DNA of 64,000 nt, taken from Klebsiella michiganensis. GTDB lineage: Bacteria; Pseudomonadota; Gammaproteobacteria; Enterobacterales; Enterobacteriaceae. Position numbers and translations under genes: made by a program. Below the pieces are notes generated by a model. The model searched no databases and was not told the DNA's origin. It saw nothing but the letters and a program-made list of their open reading frames with translations. The stretch spans positions 62,001 to 126,000 of the forward strand of contig NZ_PRDB01000010.1 in assembly GCF_002925905.1 (NCBI RefSeq), in the 5' to 3' direction. Of this stretch, positions 9,749-18,653 are shown piece after piece. Within the stretch, counting starts at the first letter, position 1. Every line of letters starts with the position of its first letter.

Positions 9749-11113
9749 TTATATCCCTTTGATTGCCTGCTCAATTTCAAAGCGGTTAGTGATCTTGCTG
9801 TCGATTTTGATATACACCGAACGCTCTTCGCTAATCACCAGCACCTCTTTGACGCCCTCTTTAGCCCGTAAGCGCGCCTCGAGCATTTTGTCCGCGGCGA
9901 TATCCTCCGGGATCTCGACCCGCAGGCTGCTAACGTACGGCGGCTCGCTCATGGTGCTGGCCACCAGCAGCCACAGCATCGCCAGCAGGGCGCCGAGCAG
10001 GAAGACGGTTTGCGAATCAAAAAAGCCATCCACCCAGCCGCCGAGCGCTCCGCCGATGGCCACGCCAAGGAACTGGCTGGTGGAGTAAATGCCCATCGCG
10101 GTGCCTTTATATCCGGCCGGTGATTCTTTACTGATTAACGACGGCAGCAGCGCTTCCAGCAGGTTAAACGCGAGGAAAAATAGCTGAACGCCGGCGACCA
10201 GCTCCCAGAAATAGCCTCCGGCACCCCAGAGTACGATTTCAGCAATCAGCAGGATGGCGACGCACAGCAGAAAGACGCGCTTCATTTTGCGCTTCACTTC
10301 GGCGTAGATAATAAACGGCACCACCGCGACAAATGAGACCAGCATGGTGGCCAGATAGATTTTCCAGTGCTCGGCGGCGGGGAAACCGGCGGCCTCAAGC
10401 TGGCCCGGCAGAGCGACAAACGTGGACATCAGCATGATATGCAGGCACATAATGCCGAAATTGAGCTTCAGGAGTTTTGGCTCAGCAAGAACTTTGCTGA
10501 AGCAGCCTTTCACCATACCGGACTCGCGGTTCAGCACGTGATTCTGGCTGTTCGGCACCACCCATAGCGTCAGCAGGATGCCGAGCGTCGCCAGAACAGC
10601 AATCATCCAGAACAGGGCGTGCAGGCCGAGCTGGTGGGTAACGACAGGCCCGAGAACCATGGCGATAGCAAAGGTGACGCCAAAGCTGACGCCGATAAAC
10701 GCCATGGCTTTAGTGCGGTTTTGCTCGCGGGTTAAATCGGAAAGCAGCGCCATGACCGCGGCGGCAATCGCCCCGGAGCCCTGCAGCGCGCGGCCAAGAA
10801 TAATGCCCCAGATAGAGTCAGAAAGCGCGGCGATAACGCTGCCGACAACGAAGATTAACAGGCCGCCGACGATCAGCGGCTTACGGCCAATGCGGTCAGA
10901 AAGCAGCCCGAAAGGTATCTGGAATAGCGCCTGGGCCAGCCCGTAAATACCAATTGCCAGTCCGATAAGGGCTTCGCTTGCGCCCTGTAACGCCATGCCG
11001 TAAGTGGTCAGAACCGGCAGGACCATAAACATGCCGAGCATGCGCAAAGAGAATACGGTCCCCAAACCCCAGGTCGCACGCAGTTCGCCTGGCGTCATTT
11101 TATTATCGTTCAT
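9749..11113 (-). CDS. yajR: MFS transporter YajR
   Basis: YajR is a 12-helix major facilitator transporter with an extra cytoplasmic ferredoxin-like C-terminal (YAM) domain. The E. coli crystal structure is known but the substrate is not. The product is 454 residues from MNDNKMTPGELRATWGLG, matching E. coli. Visible are the MFS motif A (LLSDRIGRKPLIVGG) after helix 2, repeated hydrophobic segments to about residue 390, and a soluble tail (VKEVLVISEERSVYIKIDSK). The ATG at 11113 is chosen by alignment; the frame is open nine codons further up. Confidence 0.95.
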   Translation of the reverse strand: MNDNKMTPGELRATWGLGTVFSLRMLGMFMVLPVLTTYGMALQGASEALIGLAIGIYGLAQALFQIPFGLLSDRIGRKPLIVGGLLIFVVGSVIAALSDSIWGIILGRALQGSGAIAAAVMALLSDLTREQNRTKAMAFIGVSFGVTFAIAMVLGPVVTHQLGLHALFWMIAVLATLGILLTLWVVPNSQNHVLNRESGMVKGCFSKVLAEPKLLKLNFGIMCLHIMLMSTFVALPGQLEAAGFPAAEHWKIYLATMLVSFVAVVPFIIYAEVKRKMKRVFLLCVAILLIAEIVLWGAGGYFWELVAGVQLFFLAFNLLEALLPSLISKESPAGYKGTAMGIYSTSQFLGVAIGGALGGWVDGFFDSQTVFLLGALLAMLWLLVASTMSEPPYVSSLRVEIPEDIAADKMLEARLRAKEGVKEVLVISEERSVYIKIDSKITNRFEIEQAIKGI

Positions 11114-11227
11114 TACCACCTCAATATAAAAACTGCGCATAGTGTAGTGGGGGGAAACAGAAGCGTAAATAAATGTTTGTTTAACAGATATTACGACTGT
11201 GTTGCATGATGAGGTGAGTACGGTAGA

Positions 11228-11258
11228 AAGAAAAAACCAGTGGAGGGGCCTCCACTGG
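11228..11258 (-). terminator. Terminator of the Gfo/Idh dehydrogenase operon
   Basis: CCAGTGGAGG and CCTCCACTGG form a perfect 10-bp stem at 11237-11258. Read on the minus strand, it is followed by a TTTTTTCTTTC tract. It lies just after the stop codon at 11269. Confidence 0.9.
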
Positions 11259-11268
11259 TGTTCAGCGG

Positions 11269-12447
11269 TTATTGGCAGTTAAAGTCAACCCACTGGCCGC
11301 CTGCGTCGGCGGATTTGACGCACTGCTCAACCCAGTAAACGCCGTGAAGACCGGCTTCGACGTCCGGATACCAGAAGGTCTCCAGGAACGCCTGGTCCCC
11401 GCGATCCATCGCGTCAATGGCGATAGCGTAGCGGCGATAGAGGTTGGCCCACGCCTCGAACAGCCCTTCAGGGTGACCGCCGCCAATGCGGTCGTCCGCC
11501 AGCGCCTGCTGGCTGAGATAGGGCATCCCGCGCTCGAGGACGCGAGCCGGTTCGCCCTGTACCTCATAGCTGAGCTGATTTGGACGCTCATCCCACCATT
11601 CGATGCTGGCTTTTTCGCCAATGACGCGGACTTTTTGCGAGTGCATCGCGCCGCTGTTGACCGCGCTGGTCCACAGTGAGCCAACGGCGCCGTTGTTATA
11701 TTCCATCAGCACAAAGGCGTTATCTTCCAGCGGCGCGCGAGATTTGACGAAGCTTTGACGCGCGCACATCAGGCGGGTGATGTTCAGGTTAGGCACCATC
11801 GTCTCGGCAATAAATAGCGGATGGGTCGCCAGATCCCCCAGCACATAGCTAGGGCCGGCATATTTGGGCGTTACCCGCCAGCGGGTGGATTCAGCCTGTA
11901 GCTCAACGGCTTCATTATGAAAACCGTGGGCGAACTGCATATTAATAATGCGGATCTCGCCGAGCATCCCTTCCGCTATCATCTGCCGCGCCTGCTGGAT
12001 CATCTGGTGCCCGGCATAGCCGTACGTGACGCCGATAATTTTATTCTGCTTTTTGCTTAGCGCCAGCAGCTCGCGCGCTTCGTCGGCGGTAAAGCACAGC
12101 GGTTTTTCGCAAATAACGTGCAGCCCGGCTTCAAGCGCCGCTTTAGTGATAGCGAAGTGAGTATTGTTCGGCGTCGTTACCGATACGGCTTCAATGCCGT
12201 CAGGACGTTTGGCCTCCTCCGCGAACAGCGTTTGGTAATCGGCGTAGCAGCGTTCAGGAGCGATGCCGAGCTGCTCGCCGAATTGACGACCGCGCTCGGC
12301 ATCGATATCAAGCGCGCCGGCGAGCAGAGTAAAGACGTTGTCGCGAAGCGCCGCACAGCGGTGGCTGTAGCCAATCTGGCTGGTGCCGCCGCCGCCGACC
12401 ATGCCCCAGCGCAGGGAGCGGGATAAGGGTTTCATGCCGTTTAACAT
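11269..12447 (-). CDS. Gfo/Idh/MocA-family oxidoreductase
   Basis: Predicted NAD(P)-dependent sugar or polyol dehydrogenase of 392 residues. The Rossmann motif is GMVGGGGTSQIGYSHRCAAL (about 15-34). The signature CEKPLCFTADEA (near 113) holds the catalytic-region Lys of the EKP motif. NNTHFAITKAALEAG and a C-terminal alpha/beta domain complete the family pattern. The start at 12447 has a gaggag Shine-Dalgarno nine bases upstream. It is the second gene of a pair, 92 bases after a GPH-family symporter. That pairing suggests oxidation or isomerisation of an imported glycoside or sugar, but the substrate cannot be read from the sequence. The gene is absent from this position in E. coli K-12. Confidence 0.85.
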   Translation of the reverse strand: MLNGMKPLSRSLRWGMVGGGGTSQIGYSHRCAALRDNVFTLLAGALDIDAERGRQFGEQLGIAPERCYADYQTLFAEEAKRPDGIEAVSVTTPNNTHFAITKAALEAGLHVICEKPLCFTADEARELLALSKKQNKIIGVTYGYAGHQMIQQARQMIAEGMLGEIRIINMQFAHGFHNEAVELQAESTRWRVTPKYAGPSYVLGDLATHPLFIAETMVPNLNITRLMCARQSFVKSRAPLEDNAFVLMEYNNGAVGSLWTSAVNSGAMHSQKVRVIGEKASIEWWDERPNQLSYEVQGEPARVLERGMPYLSQQALADDRIGGGHPEGLFEAWANLYRRYAIAIDAMDRGDQAFLETFWYPDVEAGLHGVYWVEQCVKSADAGGQWVDFNCQ

Positions 12448-12539
12448 GATGGTGCACTCCTCAATGATAGAGATCCTACGGATTTCAGATGTTCTTCTGT
12501 GTACCCGCGCTCGCCGAGCGCGGGCCTGGTTCTAAGGTT

Positions 12540-13940
12540 TTACATCTCGCCACGGGCTTCGCGTTCTTTCAGGTCATGCATGATCTGCGGGTATTGCTTA
12601 TCCAGGCGATAAAACAGCAGGGTGATAATGACCACGATCCACAGGAAGAAAGAGCCGTAGAGATAAACGTGGTTAATCATGTCGATAGCGCTTTGCGGCT
12701 GAACGCCGGAGCCGCTGCTGGAGCTGACGTAACCCGCCATGCTCAGCAGGCCGGAGATAACCGCGGCGGCAATACCTGCGCCGAGTTTCGTCCCAACGGA
12801 ACCGGCGGAGAAGATCATCCCTTCCTGTCTGACGCGCGTTTTCCACTGGCCGAATTCGACGGCATCGCCGCAGAATCCGAACAGCACGGCGTTCAGCGGG
12901 GCGAAGCCAATACCGCGAATAATCGCGTTTGCCAGCGCCCAGTGGTAATCATCAGAGTTAAACATAAACAGCACCTGGCCGATGGTCGCCAGCACGATGC
13001 CGCAGAGGGCAACGTTGCGTTTACCGTATTTGCGGATGGGCACGGAGCTCAGGAAGGTGAAAATAATAATGCAGGCGGTTTCGGCAACGAAAATGGAGCT
13101 ATAGAAGGTATCGTCACCGAGCACGTAGCGGCAGTAGTAAGGCAGCGCGATCCCTACCACGGTGTAGTACACGCTTTGCGCGGTCCACAGGATGGCGCTG
13201 GCCCAGAAGTACTGGTTACGAAAAAGCGCGGAAAGCTGGGTTTTTACCGGTACGTTTCCCTGTTTCTCTCGCGCTTTGATGACCACCTTCTCTTCGCATT
13301 TATAAAAGCAAAACAGCAGCAACAGCAGCGCCAGAAAAGCCCAAATAGACATGGTTTTGATCCACGCCGCCTGATCGTCGCCAAAGTACTTCACCAGCGG
13401 CAAAGTGCAGGCAACGGCGAGAATACGACCAAAAGGCGACATCGACATTCGGGTGATGCTGAGCATATCCCTTTCCCAGGAGGCGCGGGTCATCATCGCA
13501 GAGAGGCTGCCGTAGGGGAGGTTGATGGCGGTATAGCACACGGTGGTGCAGAAATTATAGGCGACCAGCAGATAGAGAAACTGCAGCGTGCCGGTGGTCT
13601 GCGGGACGGTGAACAGTAAAATTGCCGATACGGCGTAGGGCACGCTCATCCACAGCAGCCAGGGGCGTGATTTACCCCAGCGAGAGTTCGTGCGTTCCAC
13701 CATCAGGCCCATGATGACATCGGAAACGCCGTCAAACAGACGTGAGATCAGCATCACCAGGCCAACGGTGGCGATGCTGATGCCGACATAGTCGGTATAA
13801 AACAGGGTTAAAACCGTGCCGATCATGCCGAACACGACGTTACAGGCGGTATCGCCGCCGCCGTAAGCGATTCGGGTAGCCCAGCTTAGCTTATCGCCGC
13901 GTGCTGCCGCGGGAGAGAGAAGAATCTGCTGTTCACTCAT
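12540..13940 (-). CDS. GPH-family (glycoside-pentoside-hexuronide) cation symporter
   Basis: Predicted inner-membrane sugar:cation symporter of 466 residues, of the melibiose-carrier (MelB/YicJ/YagG) type. The N-terminus KLSWATRIAYGGGDTACNVVFG with the following helix is typical of the family. So are DGVSDVIMGLMVERTNSRWGKSRPWLLW near residues 60-87 (the conserved Asp and the RWGK.RPW motif after helix 2) and about twelve hydrophobic segments. ATG 13940 is preceded by aaagga; an in-frame extension of 29 codons lacks a good site. It is co-transcribed with the downstream Gfo/Idh dehydrogenase. Confidence 0.88.
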   Translation of the reverse strand: MSEQQILLSPAAARGDKLSWATRIAYGGGDTACNVVFGMIGTVLTLFYTDYVGISIATVGLVMLISRLFDGVSDVIMGLMVERTNSRWGKSRPWLLWMSVPYAVSAILLFTVPQTTGTLQFLYLLVAYNFCTTVCYTAINLPYGSLSAMMTRASWERDMLSITRMSMSPFGRILAVACTLPLVKYFGDDQAAWIKTMSIWAFLALLLLLFCFYKCEEKVVIKAREKQGNVPVKTQLSALFRNQYFWASAILWTAQSVYYTVVGIALPYYCRYVLGDDTFYSSIFVAETACIIIFTFLSSVPIRKYGKRNVALCGIVLATIGQVLFMFNSDDYHWALANAIIRGIGFAPLNAVLFGFCGDAVEFGQWKTRVRQEGMIFSAGSVGTKLGAGIAAAVISGLLSMAGYVSSSSGSGVQPQSAIDMINHVYLYGSFFLWIVVIITLLFYRLDKQYPQIMHDLKEREARGEM

Positions 13941-14347
13941 GGTCAATTCCTTTGTCTGGAAGGACAAGTCAGGACCTCTGCGCCAGTTCCACCGGCACGA
14001 CCTTATCCTGAATATCAGCCAGAACATAAGGAAATATTTATTTCATTTCAATGTTTGTTTGGAATTTAATTTCTGTATATGCGAGGCGGATCGAAAAACC
14101 GTAAAAATTGAGCCGTAATTTTTCTGGCTACAGCTATCAAGCCATTCTGATTGATAAGGTTATTAAGTGTTTTTCTGAACGATGTTTTATTTTTTTCATG
14201 TATGTATTTAATGATTTTGCGCTGTGGTTTTGTGAAGTGAATCGATACTGCATGGCATTTTTCTTTTTCATTATTCATTTAAATGAAATTAATTTTTCTT
14301 TTTTGGGCAGGCGTGTTTTTGAAACACGCCTGCCTTAGCGTCAACGT
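13941..14347. other. AT-rich intergenic region upstream of the symporter operon
   Basis: About 400 bases separate two minus-strand operons. The region is clearly AT-rich compared with its flanks. It must hold the promoter of the symporter/dehydrogenase operon, but I cannot point to one convincing hexamer pair. It also contains the terminator of the upstream catabolic operon. A 70-codon minus frame at 14066-14278 (MNNEKEKCHAVSIHFTKPQR...) is Lys/Asn-rich, has no recognisable family and is probably chance. Confidence 0.6.
14295..14334 (-). terminator. Terminator of the catabolic operon
   Basis: GGCAGGCGTGTTT and AAACACGCCTGCC form a 13-bp stem at 14306-14334. On the minus strand it is followed by AAAAAAG-type sequence and then the AT-rich region. 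It sits directly after the last (transporter) gene. Confidence 0.8.
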
Positions 14348-15711
14348 TTAAAATGTACTTCTGACGGGCGCGATTGACGCGGTGGCCCTTGCCGACGGGC
14401 CAGCCGCGAAAATACCTTTGGCCGCCAGCCCGGCGACGGTTATCGCGGCGGGAATGCCAAGGATCAGGAAAACGCTTTCGAAGCTGATATTCAGCGCCAG
14501 CATCTCCGCCCCGGCAAAGGCGCTCAGGATCGCGCCCATGCGGCCAACGCCGTGCATCCAGCTGGAGCCGGTAGCCCGTGCTTCGGTAGGATAGTAGCGG
14601 GCGGAGAGCGCGTTCATGCCGGTATTGGCGCCGTTTAAGCAGGCTCCGCTGATAAACGCCAGCAGGCAGATGAGCGCAAAGCTTGCCGCGGCATAGCCCA
14701 TCGCCATCGTAAACAGGCCGCCAACCGCGTAAATCAGCCCGAGCGCCCGATGTGGGTTGATCCGGTCCATTAGCCAGCCCGCAAACAGCGAGCCAAGGGT
14801 TCCCCAGCCTGGTACATTGCGGTCATTACCGCCGCCTGGCCGACCGTTAAGCCCACCTCTTTTACCAGCGTCGGTAGCCAGCTGCCGAGGAGGTAAACCA
14901 AAAAAAGCCCCATAAAGTAAACCAGCCAGAGCATCATCGAACCGAAGCGATACTGGCGGGAGAGAACGATGCGCATGGCATTTGCCTGGACGGGCTGGGC
15001 CGGGAGGCTGAACTCGGCCTCATCGGGGATTTGTCCCGGATAGAGGCGTTGCATAATCCGCCGAATACGTTCGGCAGGCGCGCGCTTAACGACCAGAAAA
15101 CGCACCGATTCCGGTAACAGCCAGATCAGGACCGGAGCGAACAGCAGCGGGAGGATCCCGCCAAGCAGCATCAGCGAGTGCCAGCCAAACTGCGGGATTA
15201 GCCAGGATGCGGAGAAACCGCCCGCCGCCGCGCCAAAGGTGAAGCCGCAAAAAATAATCGTAATCAGGAACGAGCGCTGGCGCTCCGGCGCATACTCTGA
15301 CACCAGGGTGCCGATATTCGGCATGGCGGCGCCTAATCCCAGCCCGGTCAGGAAGCGGAAAACCATCATCTGCTCAATATTTTGTGAAAGGGCGGTGGCG
15401 ATGGTCCAGAAGCCGAAGAAGAAGACGCTATTAATGATAATTTTTTTCCGTCCCAGCCAGTCGGCGAGCGGCCCGGAGAAAATGGCCCCCAGCGCCAGGC
15501 CTATCAGCGCGGCGCTGATGACAAAACCGAGTTGGTGATTGCTTACTCCCCATTCCTGCTTCAGCGTCGGGGCGATAAATCCCATGATGGCGATATCAAA
15601 GCCGTCCAGCGCGATAACGCAGAAGCCTAAAAACACCACCAGCTTCTGAAAGCGGCTTAGCGGATTGGCGTTGATTAACTCCCTGACGTCCAGGCGTTGA
15701 GTCTGTGTCAT
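14348..15711 (-). pseudogene. Aromatic-acid:H+ symporter (AAHS-family MFS), frameshifted
   Basis: A single transporter gene is split between two frames. The 5' part (15711 to about 14805) begins MTQTQRLDVRELINANPLSR and has MFS hallmarks of the aromatic-acid symporters: ALDGFDIAIMGFIAPTL with the conserved Asp in helix 1, and FSGPLADWLGRKK as motif A. The 3' part (from about 14800 to 14348) continues with GWLMDRINPHRALGL and the later helices. At 14802-14805 there are four Gs on the coding strand. Five would restore QAGGTLGSLFAGWLMDR across the junction, so a one-base deletion in a homopolymer is the likely cause. It is either a real inactivation or a sequencing error. It would import the substrate of the operon. 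Confidence 0.85.
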
Positions 15712-15721
15712 GGGACTCTCC

Positions 15722-16540
15722 TTAAGCGCAAGGGCGCAGGTAGGACTGCGCGGCATTAAACAGTAGCTGAGCGCGAGCGAGCGCCGGCAGCGCACCCCGA
15801 TCGCCGCTTAGCGGGACCTCGATGGATACCGGCAGCGTGGCCGGAAGCGCCGCCATCAGACCGTGCAGGTCGAGTCCGCCTTCGCCGGGGACCTGGCGCG
15901 CGGCGCGGGCCTGGTAAATCAGCTCCTGCTCGTCAGCGGGTGGTTGCGGTAAGGCATCGCAAAGCTGCATATAGTTGAGGCAATTTTGCGGTAGCGCCGC
16001 GATCGTGGACAGGGATTCGCCGGCCCGCCAGAAGTGAATAGCGTCAATCAAAATACCGATATCGCTGCGGCCGCTGGCGGTGATGAGCGCACGGGCTTCG
16101 GCAATGGTGCGCAGGTGGGTCCAGGGCATGGGCTCCAGGTTCATGGTTAATCCATGCTCCTGACCGGCTTCGGCAAGCCGGGCGAGATTTCCCGCGCTGC
16201 GCGCGCGGTTATCATCGTTTCCTGCCACTAAAACCTGCTTTGCGCCAAGGCGCGCGGCGGTAGTAAAAAAAAGCTGCAAACGAGCGTCCACTGAAAAATC
16301 GGGCGTCAGGCGGACGATCTCAACGTCCGAAACGCGAACGCCGGTTTCCATCAGCGCCGCCAGGGTATCGCGTACGGCGGCGGTGTCGCCGAGCATGTCG
16401 TAATCCGGATCTGACGGGGTTGCGGGAAGCAGGCGCAGACCAACGTGGGTGAATCCGGCCTGGGCCGCAATGCGTACCTGTTCCGGCGGCGGAACGTCGA
16501 GGAGGGTAAGCGCGGCGAGTGAGAGGGTTCGCATGTTCAT
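15722..16540 (-). CDS. Sugar phosphate isomerase/epimerase-type TIM-barrel protein
   Basis: A 272-residue xylose-isomerase-like TIM barrel (AP-endonuclease family 2 fold). Candidate metal ligands appear in the expected order: Glu in MNLEPMPW near 135, Asp and His in ILIDAIHFWRAG near 163-170, and Glu in VSIEVPLSGDRG near 240. The fold includes 3-dehydroshikimate dehydratases (QsuB/AsbF type) as well as hexose and inosose isomerases, so the reaction cannot be assigned. A ggag site lies nine bases before ATG 16540; a second ATG is two codons in. It lies eleven bases upstream of the transporter and downstream of two flavoproteins, fitting one catabolic operon. Confidence 0.8.
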   Translation of the reverse strand: MNMRTLSLAALTLLDVPPPEQVRIAAQAGFTHVGLRLLPATPSDPDYDMLGDTAAVRDTLAALMETGVRVSDVEIVRLTPDFSVDARLQLFFTTAARLGAKQVLVAGNDDNRARSAGNLARLAEAGQEHGLTMNLEPMPWTHLRTIAEARALITASGRSDIGILIDAIHFWRAGESLSTIAALPQNCLNYMQLCDALPQPPADEQELIYQARAARQVPGEGGLDLHGLMAALPATLPVSIEVPLSGDRGALPALARAQLLFNAAQSYLRPCA

Positions 16541-16605
16541 AAAGGACTCCAGTACAGTTGCAGGTGATTGTTGTTATGCGTATTGCCGTCCCTGGTGGAA
16601 TGCTT

Positions 16606-18309
16606 TTACTGCGTTGTTTTATTGAGATTTTCTGCCAGGTTTTTTCCGACCAGATAGCCAAAAGTCATGGCCGGACCCAGCGTGATACCGCCGCTGGGAT
16701 AGAATCCCCGCATCACGCTCGACATATCGTTGCCGATGGCGAAAAGCCCCTGGATCGGCTGCCGCTGCGCGTTGAGAACACGGGCATTTTCATCGGTGAT
16801 TAGTCCACTGAAGGAACCCAGCGAGCCGGGCAATATACGTACCGCATAAAAAGGCCCATGGCTGAGTTTCCCGAGCGTGGGGTGGGGCGAGCGGCTGGCG
16901 TCACCCTGCGCGCGGTTATAGGCCGAGGCGCCGCGCTGAAAATCCTTATCCTCTCCCTGGTCTACAAAGCCGTTAAACCGGGCGATCGTTTCCGTTAGCT
17001 GCTGCGGATTGATGGCGCATGTTTTCGCCAGCGCTTCCGGCGTCTCACCGACGTACAGATAGCCGGTCCGTCGCCAGGCCTCGGGGGTAAACGGGAAGGG
17101 GCGAGCATGGCCCAATCCGTAGCGCCGCAGCGCACGGCCGTCGGCAATTAGCCACGCCTGCGGCGTTTCGTCCGGCGGCGTCGCGTCCAGCAGCGCGGCA
17201 ATAAAATCATGATAAGAGTCGGCTTCATTGGTGAAGCGTTTACCGTTGGGCAACACGGCAATAAAGCCGGGCTTGGCGCGCTCAACCAGATGCGGGAACG
17301 GCAGCTGCAGTCCGCTGGCGAGGGTAACGCGCGACACCGGCGCCCAGGCCATGGCGTGCCTGAGTGAGGTATCAAACTGGCCGCCGACCGTTTCGCCGAG
17401 CCGAATGCCATCCCCCTGATTGCCCGGGGGCGCGGCGGAGAAGTGGCCGTAGCCGCTGGCGGCGTGCGGCACATTTTCGGCCAGACGCTGCCTGTCGTGA
17501 GGAAAGCCTCCGCAGGCGAGGATCACCGCGCCGGCGCGAACCTCCAGCGCGCCGCCGTCGCTGCGTAATATCGCGCCTGCAACGCCGTTGTTGTCGGCAA
17601 GCAGACGTTCTACCGGCGCGTTAAGCTGAAAATTAACCCCCGCATCCAGCGCCGAACGCAGCAGGCGGGCGACCAGCGCGTTGCCGTTAACCAGATGCTG
17701 TCCGCGACCGGCGCGTAGCCGCTGCCAGCCGTGACGCAGCAGGCGGCGGGTCGCATACAGCGCCGAGCCCGGTGAGCGGGTCGCGTTGAAAAAGTGCGCC
17801 ATGTCCGTGCCGCCGGCAATGCCCATACCCGCAAGGCTGATGGTCTCCAGCGGAGGCCGCAGGCGATGCAGCCAGTCGCCCAGCAGCCGTCCGTCAAAAG
17901 GCTGCGCCGTGACCGAGCGGCCGCCCAGCGCAGCGCCCGGTGAAGCGTGAAAATCGGGCATTTTGCTGCCGGAAAGAAACTGCACGGCGGTACGGCGGCG
18001 GAAAAAGTCGATCATCTCCGGTCCGTACTGTAAGAAGGCAAGCAGACGCGCATCGGCAGGCTCACCGTCCATTTCATGGCGTAAATAAGCGAGCGGCGCG
18101 CCCGGCTCTTCTTCAATCCCTTCTTCACGAGCCAGCGGGTTACGCGGGATCCACAGCCAGCCGCCGGACCAGGCGCTGGTGCCGCCAATGACCGACTCTT
18201 TCTCCGCAACCAGTACGCTGGCGCCGCCGAGCGCGGCGGTGACGGCGGCAGAGAGCCCCGCCGCGCCGGAGCCGACGACCAGAACATCCACGTTCATCTG
18301 CCCGCTCAT
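16606..18309 (-). CDS. FAD-dependent dehydrogenase, 3-ketosteroid-Delta1-dehydrogenase-like (first copy)
   Basis: A 567-residue flavoprotein of the FAD_binding_2 (fumarate reductase/KstD) family. The N-terminal dinucleotide motif is VLVVGSGAAGLSAAVTAALG (about 9-28) and the second FAD motif is GGTSAWSGGWLW near 42. The substrate-site segment FTNEADSYHDF lies near residue 365. The C-terminal FAIGNDMSSVMRGFYPSGG then ITLGPAMTFGY has the Tyr-x-x-x-Gly arrangement used by 3-ketosteroid dehydrogenases to activate a 3-keto ring. Such enzymes remove hydrogens next to a ring ketone. A strong Shine-Dalgarno (aaggagagg) precedes the start. It is related to, but clearly diverged from, the second flavoprotein at 18654. 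Confidence 0.85.
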   Translation of the reverse strand: MSGQMNVDVLVVGSGAAGLSAAVTAALGGASVLVAEKESVIGGTSAWSGGWLWIPRNPLAREEGIEEEPGAPLAYLRHEMDGEPADARLLAFLQYGPEMIDFFRRRTAVQFLSGSKMPDFHASPGAALGGRSVTAQPFDGRLLGDWLHRLRPPLETISLAGMGIAGGTDMAHFFNATRSPGSALYATRRLLRHGWQRLRAGRGQHLVNGNALVARLLRSALDAGVNFQLNAPVERLLADNNGVAGAILRSDGGALEVRAGAVILACGGFPHDRQRLAENVPHAASGYGHFSAAPPGNQGDGIRLGETVGGQFDTSLRHAMAWAPVSRVTLASGLQLPFPHLVERAKPGFIAVLPNGKRFTNEADSYHDFIAALLDATPPDETPQAWLIADGRALRRYGLGHARPFPFTPEAWRRTGYLYVGETPEALAKTCAINPQQLTETIARFNGFVDQGEDKDFQRGASAYNRAQGDASRSPHPTLGKLSHGPFYAVRILPGSLGSFSGLITDENARVLNAQRQPIQGLFAIGNDMSSVMRGFYPSGGITLGPAMTFGYLVGKNLAENLNKTTQ

Positions 18310-18319
18310 GACCCTCTCC

Positions 18320-18640
18320 TTATTGCAGTGGTGAAAAATCAGTGGGGCGCAGAAGCACCGACTCCAGACGCTCGACGGCGGCCAGCTCGCGGTTTTTGCG
18401 CGAGAACGTCAGCCAGCGTTCGTCCTGCGCCATGCGCGCCCGACGCGCCAGGCGATCGTCCAGACTTTCATAGGCCCAGATATGCACCACCTGATTGACC
18501 ACGCCAATTTCGGTAAAGAAGAAGCCGATGAGCTTACCGAGGTGCTCGGTTTGCACGGCGTAAGCATCGCTTTTGTACAGCGCCAGCCAGTCGGCCATTT
18601 TCAGCGGATTGATGGTGTAGGTGCGTTTTTCATAGATCAT
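18320..18640 (-). CDS. NIPSNAP-family protein
   Basis: A 106-residue protein starting MIYEKRTYTINPLKMADWLA, with HIWAYESLDDRLARRARMAQ in the middle. This is the typical bacterial NIPSNAP pattern (dimeric alpha-beta barrel fold). Members often sit in catabolic operons and no general reaction is established. Shine-Dalgarno caggag precedes ATG 18640. Its place between two KstD-like flavoproteins, with gaps of 10 and 13 bases, implies a role with them, for example as a ring-processing or accessory protein. That role is inference. Confidence 0.85.
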   Translation of the reverse strand: MIYEKRTYTINPLKMADWLALYKSDAYAVQTEHLGKLIGFFFTEIGVVNQVVHIWAYESLDDRLARRARMAQDERWLTFSRKNRELAAVERLESVLLRPTDFSPLQ

Positions 18641-18653
18641 GATTTTCTCCTGT

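Noticed and set aside
12489..13619. 376-codon plus frame opposite the GPH symporter
   Set aside because: Antisense shadow; low-complexity His/Gln/Arg composition and no motif.
14066..14278. 70-codon minus frame in the AT-rich gap
   Set aside because: No ribosome site or family, Lys/Asn-rich as expected by chance in AT-rich DNA.
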